A stretch of DNA of 64,000 nt, from assembly GCA_034434835.1 (NCBI GenBank), contig DAOTXX010000019.1, forward strand, positions 1 through 64,000, read 5' to 3'. This DNA comes from JBGLNJ01 sp034434835 (GTDB lineage Bacteria; Chloroflexota; Anaerolineae; Fen-1058). Below the pieces are notes generated by a model. It ran no database searches, was not told the origin of the DNA, and worked only from the letters and a program-made list of their open reading frames with translations. The position numbers and the translations under genes were made by a program. Below, piece after piece: positions 60,268 through 64,000 of this stretch. Position 1 is the stretch's first letter. Every line of letters starts with the position of its first letter.

Positions 60268-60328
60268 AAAGTCACTTGTGTCCACCTTTGTGGAGGCGCA
60301 GCCCTCGCAAGGGTGAATCCGATGACTT

Positions 60329-61438
60329 ATGAGCCAGTGTCGAGTTCTCATCGTCTCTGATCATCCTCTGTTTGCCGAAGGCGTTGGACGGCTGCTGGGC
60401 AACCAGGCCGGGCTGAAGGTCGTCGGCGTGCTTTCGGCCGAAGAGGCAGTCGTCAACATTCTCAGCCACAGCCCCGATGTCGTCATCGTGGATACCGACC
60501 GCGCGAATCAGACGATGCTGTTGCGGATGCTGCGCGAAAATCCGGGCACCAAGTTCATCGGCCTGTCGCTCGACAACAACGACATCAACCTGTACTACCA
60601 GCGCAGCAAAAAGACGACCGGCGTCGAGGCGCTGGTCGAGGCGATCCGGGAGCCGCTCGAATGGAAGCCGCCCGAGCCTCGGCTGCGTCTGCTCGTCGTG
60701 ACGCAAGACGCCTACGGCCAACGCATCGCCGATAACATCCGGCACTCGGCGCCGGAGCATTGGATCGTCCAACAGTGGGTCGTCCCGCCAGCGCTCTTGA
60801 GCGCGCCCGATCCGCGCGAGCTGCTGCCGTCCACGCTGCCGTCCTTTGAGCTGATCCTGAGTCTGGGGCAGTCGCCGGTCGTTGCGCAACTGCTGCCCGA
60901 CATCGCGTGCATGACCAACGCTAAAGGCATCATTGCGCCGATTGATGACGAACGCTGGTTGCCCTCTGACCTGAGAGCCGCCCTGGGCACCAGGTTGGAG
61001 CAAATGGGGGTGCCGTGTGTGTTCCCCAAACCGTTCTGCACTCTGACCGAAACACGGTATAATGCAACCGAACACGAAATTGGCTTTACCGACGGCCCCA
61101 TCCGCGAGTTTGCCAGCTTCTTTGGCCGACCCGCTTTGAAAATCTCGATTGACGCTCAGACGCGCGCGCTCCGGGTGGAGGTGTCCCGCGATGGTCCCTG
61201 TGGCTGCGCGCGATACCTGGCCGAACAGCTTGCCGGCGTGCCCGCCAGCGAATTTGAGCAGCGCGCCCGCCCGGTGCAGCAGCGTTTTCCCTGTTTAGCC
61301 AGCGAGATACCCGATAGTGAGTATGGCGTGCCGCTGCTCCAGATCGCCGATCAGGTTTTACAGGACGCAGTTTTTCACTCACCCGAACTGCACGCAACGT
61401 TACCGATTTTTCTGCAATCGGCTGGGCAGGTCATGTAA
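60329..61438 (+). CDS. Receiver domain fused to DUF166
   Basis: A 369-residue protein. Residues 1-110 have a receiver pattern (CRVLIVSDHPLFAEGVGRLLGNQAGLKVVG, then VVIVDTD with an Asp at the phospho-acceptor position). Residues of about 125-365 match DUF166: QQWVVPPAL, LILSLGQSPVVAQLLPDIA, IAPIDDERWLPSDL, VPCVFPKPFCTL, SRDGPCGCARYLAEQLAG and FPCLASE. DUF166 is best known from methanogens and related anaerobes, and its Cys residues may bind metal. No DNA-binding domain is present. The combination of the two is unusual to me. Confidence 0.8.
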   Translation: MSQCRVLIVSDHPLFAEGVGRLLGNQAGLKVVGVLSAEEAVVNILSHSPDVVIVDTDRANQTMLLRMLRENPGTKFIGLSLDNNDINLYYQRSKKTTGVEALVEAIREPLEWKPPEPRLRLLVVTQDAYGQRIADNIRHSAPEHWIVQQWVVPPALLSAPDPRELLPSTLPSFELILSLGQSPVVAQLLPDIACMTNAKGIIAPIDDERWLPSDLRAALGTRLEQMGVPCVFPKPFCTLTETRYNATEHEIGFTDGPIREFASFFGRPALKISIDAQTRALRVEVSRDGPCGCARYLAEQLAGVPASEFEQRARPVQQRFPCLASEIPDSEYGVPLLQIADQVLQDAVFHSPELHATLPIFLQSAGQVM

Positions 61439-61528
61439 GGGTACACTATCTTTGTCATTATGGTCTTACCATGTTCCATCCAACCCATCAGAGCCAAAGT
61501 CATTCAATGATCGTAACTACTTGGCCAA

Positions 61529-61602
61529 GCCTCCCGCAGGTTGCTGCGGCGAGCCATTTCACATTCAGGCCGTAAAATCGGCTAAACCTGCGGGAGGCTG
61601 AG
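61529..61602. repeat. Inverted repeat before the metalloprotease gene
   Basis: AGCCTCCCGCAGGTT and AACCTGCGGGAGGCT are perfect inverses 43 bases apart. It may be a small element or a strong mRNA hairpin of the intergenic region. A TTGTAACCTGCGGGAGGG relative stands at 60165. Confidence 0.6.
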
Positions 61603-61675
61603 CAGTTGCCAATGCTCTTGGTCGCTCATTCTATCTGCGACGGGGTATCGTTCGACAACGAAAGGAGGACTGGAG

Positions 61676-64000
61676 ATGAGACGCGCATTCAGTCTCGCCA
61701 TCGTCGCAATGTTCATTGCAGGCCTAGTGATCTCGGCCTGTGGGCCGGGAGCCACCCCTGGCAAGACTTTGCAAGGTGACAACACAGTGAAGATAAAACT
61801 GGCAGAGCCGGTGCGCTTTAACGAGCCGGTTGCGGTCACTATTACGGTGCAGGTAGAAAAGGAATTTCCTGAATTCGAGATATACCTACTCACACACGAC
61901 TCTGATGCCATCATAGAAGGCGAAAGAAAATGGACAATCCATGCTTACGCGCACCAACCCGTCTCGGTGACCAGCAGCGTCAGGTTCACAAGGGAAGGGG
62001 ACTTTGAAGTGATGGCCCAAACGCACGATCCCACCTTAGGGGGGTGGGTACTGGCGGGGCATCAATACGTTCGCATCACCCGTGCAGGCGGGACGGTGAA
62101 TCCGCCGCCAGATAGGTTGCCTGGCACACCGGGCGGGCTGATCAGGGTTACGCCTTTGTCATCTATACCAACACCACTTGCTCCTCCCACGCCGCCCGAT
62201 AAACCAACACCCAGTCCACCCTCGACCCCACAAGTCATGGTCGTCAATGCCAACCCGGCTCTTAACCTTCCCATCCCGGATAATGGCGCGTGGGTGACTT
62301 GTACCATTCCTATTACTGCTGCCCTACCTGGGGCTACGGTTATCGGCGTGAGCGTCAGGTTTGACATCACCCACCCACGCGCCCAAGACCTGGTTATGGA
62401 ACTCGTTGGCCCCGATAAGACGACCGTGTATCGTGTGTGGGATCGCAAGACGCCCACTCGCGACGATTTTGAGTGGAGCATACGCAAAACGCCGCTCCCA
62501 GAAACAACGCCAGGTCCACTGATACCAAGCGCCAGCCAACTTGCCGTCTTTAACGGGCAACCTGTCAACGGCAACTGGACACTGCGCGTTCGGGATGAAG
62601 CTCCGGGCGAAGCTGGAACCTGGTTAAACGCTTCCCTGGTAGTAAACTATCTGCGCCCTACATCAGGCCAGGTTGTTCCCCCTCATCTGTTAGCTGGTAA
62701 GAGCCTGATGGGCGCTCAAGCCGCTGCCCAGGGCGACTGGCAGATCATCACCACTGAGGACTTTGAGGGCGAGTGGCCTGTATTCTCGCCAGGCTGGTAT
62801 GTGCGCGATCTGAACTGGGACGGCTACGAGCGTTATTGGGACGATGATGACTATCTGGCGCACAGTGGCGCCTGGGCAGCTTGGCCTGCCAGAGGCGGCG
62901 CTGATGGCCTGGACCCACAGTATTTTTACTACCCCAACAACATGGACACGAGGATGATTTACGGCCCTTTTGATCTGAGTGACGCCGTCATGGCCGACAC
63001 GGATTTTTATTTGTGGCGGGAAATAGAGGCTTACGATTACCTGGTGTTTGAGGTCTCGCATGACGGTGCCACTTTTGAACCAAAGGTCTACTGGTCCGGT
63101 TCCTCTGGTTGGGAATTCCAAGATGTGTATTACAACAACTATGTGGGTGATAACACGGTGTGGATAGCTTGGCGTTTTTACAGCAACTCAAGCGGCTTTG
63201 ACGATGGGCCGTTCGTGGATGATATTCGCATCTGGAAAAAGACGGCCGGTGATGTGACAGCCAGCGGTTATTTCTACTACTATGACCGCGACGACAATCT
63301 CGTGCCGGCCAAGTTCACCCGTGTTCGCCTCTATGATGCCGCCGTGGGGGGCGGCGGCTACGAACTAGGCGCGACGACGACAGACGCTAGCGGCCGCTGG
63401 ACGATTGGCCCAATCCTCAATCAGGACGAACCGGGTCAATTCACCCTCGATCTGTATGCTGTTGTTGAATTAGATGTGAATGACAGCTTATCGTCACGCC
63501 GGAGAGTGACCGACTTTGGAGATCAAACCTACCGCTGGTATACTCAGACTTTCTATGATGTGCCAGACGGAACGGTGGATTTTGGGGGATTAGCGATTTC
63601 CAATGGTGACGTTCAAGAGGCAGCGATGTGGATTTTCCAGGATATGCGTCGAGGTTGGGAGCACACTCGACACAACCCCGACACCGATCCCGGTTCATCC
63701 ACTGCTCGATGGGAGAGAAACAAAGATTCATTAGCGCCATGCGCAAACGAGTGCTTTTGGCCTTTTCCTCCTGTGAACGGAATGTTCATACCCGACGTAC
63801 GCAAATCGTCCGCTGATATCGTGGTTCACGAACTTGGACATCAGTATATGTACAATGCTAGCGGGCTGTGGGTAGACCTCTCCTGCCTCGGTCCTCACCA
63901 ATTGTTTGAAAGAAGGGGCCAGTTGTGCGCCTGGGCTGAAGGGTGGGCTGATTTCCTTTCATTGGCGGTGAACGTTGACCCATGCTACGACTGGGGCATG
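61676..64000 (+). CDS. Lipoprotein metalloprotease with P/Homo B-like domain (3' end missing)
   Basis: 775 residues to the window edge, no stop. The signal MRRAFSLAIVAMFIAGLVISAC has a lipobox Cys at residue 22. Then come a beta domain, a Pro/Thr linker (about 145-185), a proprotein-convertase P-domain pattern (VSVRFDITHPRAQDLVMELVGPDKT to NGNWTLRVRDEAPGEAGTW, about 222-320), a galactose-binding-like region, a carboxypeptidase-regulatory-like region (about 525-575) and VVHELGHQYMYN (near 717) with a later AWAEGWADF. HExxH and the later Glu fit a gluzincin protease. AAAGGAGG precedes the ATG. Confidence 0.85.
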   Translation, partial: MRRAFSLAIVAMFIAGLVISACGPGATPGKTLQGDNTVKIKLAEPVRFNEPVAVTITVQVEKEFPEFEIYLLTHDSDAIIEGERKWTIHAYAHQPVSVTSSVRFTREGDFEVMAQTHDPTLGGWVLAGHQYVRITRAGGTVNPPPDRLPGTPGGLIRVTPLSSIPTPLAPPTPPDKPTPSPPSTPQVMVVNANPALNLPIPDNGAWVTCTIPITAALPGATVIGVSVRFDITHPRAQDLVMELVGPDKTTVYRVWDRKTPTRDDFEWSIRKTPLPETTPGPLIPSASQLAVFNGQPVNGNWTLRVRDEAPGEAGTWLNASLVVNYLRPTSGQVVPPHLLAGKSLMGAQAAAQGDWQIITTEDFEGEWPVFSPGWYVRDLNWDGYERYWDDDDYLAHSGAWAAWPARGGADGLDPQYFYYPNNMDTRMIYGPFDLSDAVMADTDFYLWREIEAYDYLVFEVSHDGATFEPKVYWSGSSGWEFQDVYYNNYVGDNTVWIAWRFYSNSSGFDDGPFVDDIRIWKKTAGDVTASGYFYYYDRDDNLVPAKFTRVRLYDAAVGGGGYELGATTTDASGRWTIGPILNQDEPGQFTLDLYAVVELDVNDSLSSRRRVTDFGDQTYRWYTQTFYDVPDGTVDFGGLAISNGDVQEAAMWIFQDMRRGWEHTRHNPDTDPGSSTARWERNKDSLAPCANECFWPFPPVNGMFIPDVRKSSADIVVHELGHQYMYNASGLWVDLSCLGPHQLFERRGQLCAWAEGWADFLSLAVNVDPCYDWGM

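Overview
The window reads as a GC-rich chromosomal segment of an anaerobic bacterium, most likely a member of the Chloroflexota (Anaerolineae-like). This is inference. It rests on large exported proteins with beta-helix, DUF11 and PKD repeats ending in a YLPV-type C-terminus, on two 2-oxoacid:ferredoxin oxidoreductase systems, and on polyferredoxin and DUF362 genes. No plasmid, phage or CRISPR signature was seen, and the only complete mobile element found is a 145 bp MITE-like insertion.

Layout. 1-6.8 kb: an alpha/beta hydrolase, two small proteins, a cyclic-2,3-diphosphoglycerate-synthetase-like GTPase, a fabG-asp23-nusB operon and a DUF362 protein. 6.8-15.7 kb: a phenylalanyl-tRNA synthetase operon on the minus strand. 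It has a clear promoter and a T-box leader with a UUC specifier candidate. pheS and pheT are separated by about 4.8 kb of membrane glycosyltransferase-type genes, one of which is cut by an in-frame TGA. 15.7-17.2 kb: a long stretch with no convincing gene but with repeats. 17.2-22.3 kb: a 1703-residue surface protein. 22.8-30.5 kb: surE, xseA, xseB, a DUF212 membrane protein, korA, an intergenic MITE, korB, toxin-antitoxin remains, a DinB/ClbS-like protein, a DUF2007 protein and degV. 30.5-42.7 kb: mostly minus-strand genes for a DUF350 protein, a LysM/M23 peptidase, DUF192, PHP, a lipid-flippase-like protein, nitroreductase, radical SAM, ABC transporters and an orphan histidine kinase. 42.8 kb: tRNA-Val(CAC). 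42.9-52.6 kb: an exported protein, a Gfo/Idh/MocA oxidoreductase, ilvE, a Tat-type DUF362 lipoprotein with a NapH/NapG-like polyferredoxin, an NYN protein and a cyclic-di-AMP receptor. 52.8-55.8 kb: indolepyruvate:ferredoxin oxidoreductase. 55.9-64 kb: a solute-binding protein, a glycoside hydrolase, mobB, a TrkA-type protein, a receiver-DUF166 fusion and a lipoprotein metalloprotease that runs off the edge.

Genes that work together. The Kor and Ior enzymes point to ferredoxin-linked oxidation of 2-oxoacids, including amino-acid-derived ones, and ilvE fits that. The polyferredoxin and DUF362 pair suggests a membrane redox module whose partner is unknown. The T-box should couple translation capacity and the two inserted membrane genes to uncharged tRNA-Phe.

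The most unusual signal is in the gaps. Many intergenic regions carry tracts with a strict 7-nt period but a different word at each place. A second family consists of perfect hairpins that all share a T-NN-A centre. The MITE sits inside a heptad tract and is flanked by an exact 8 bp duplication.
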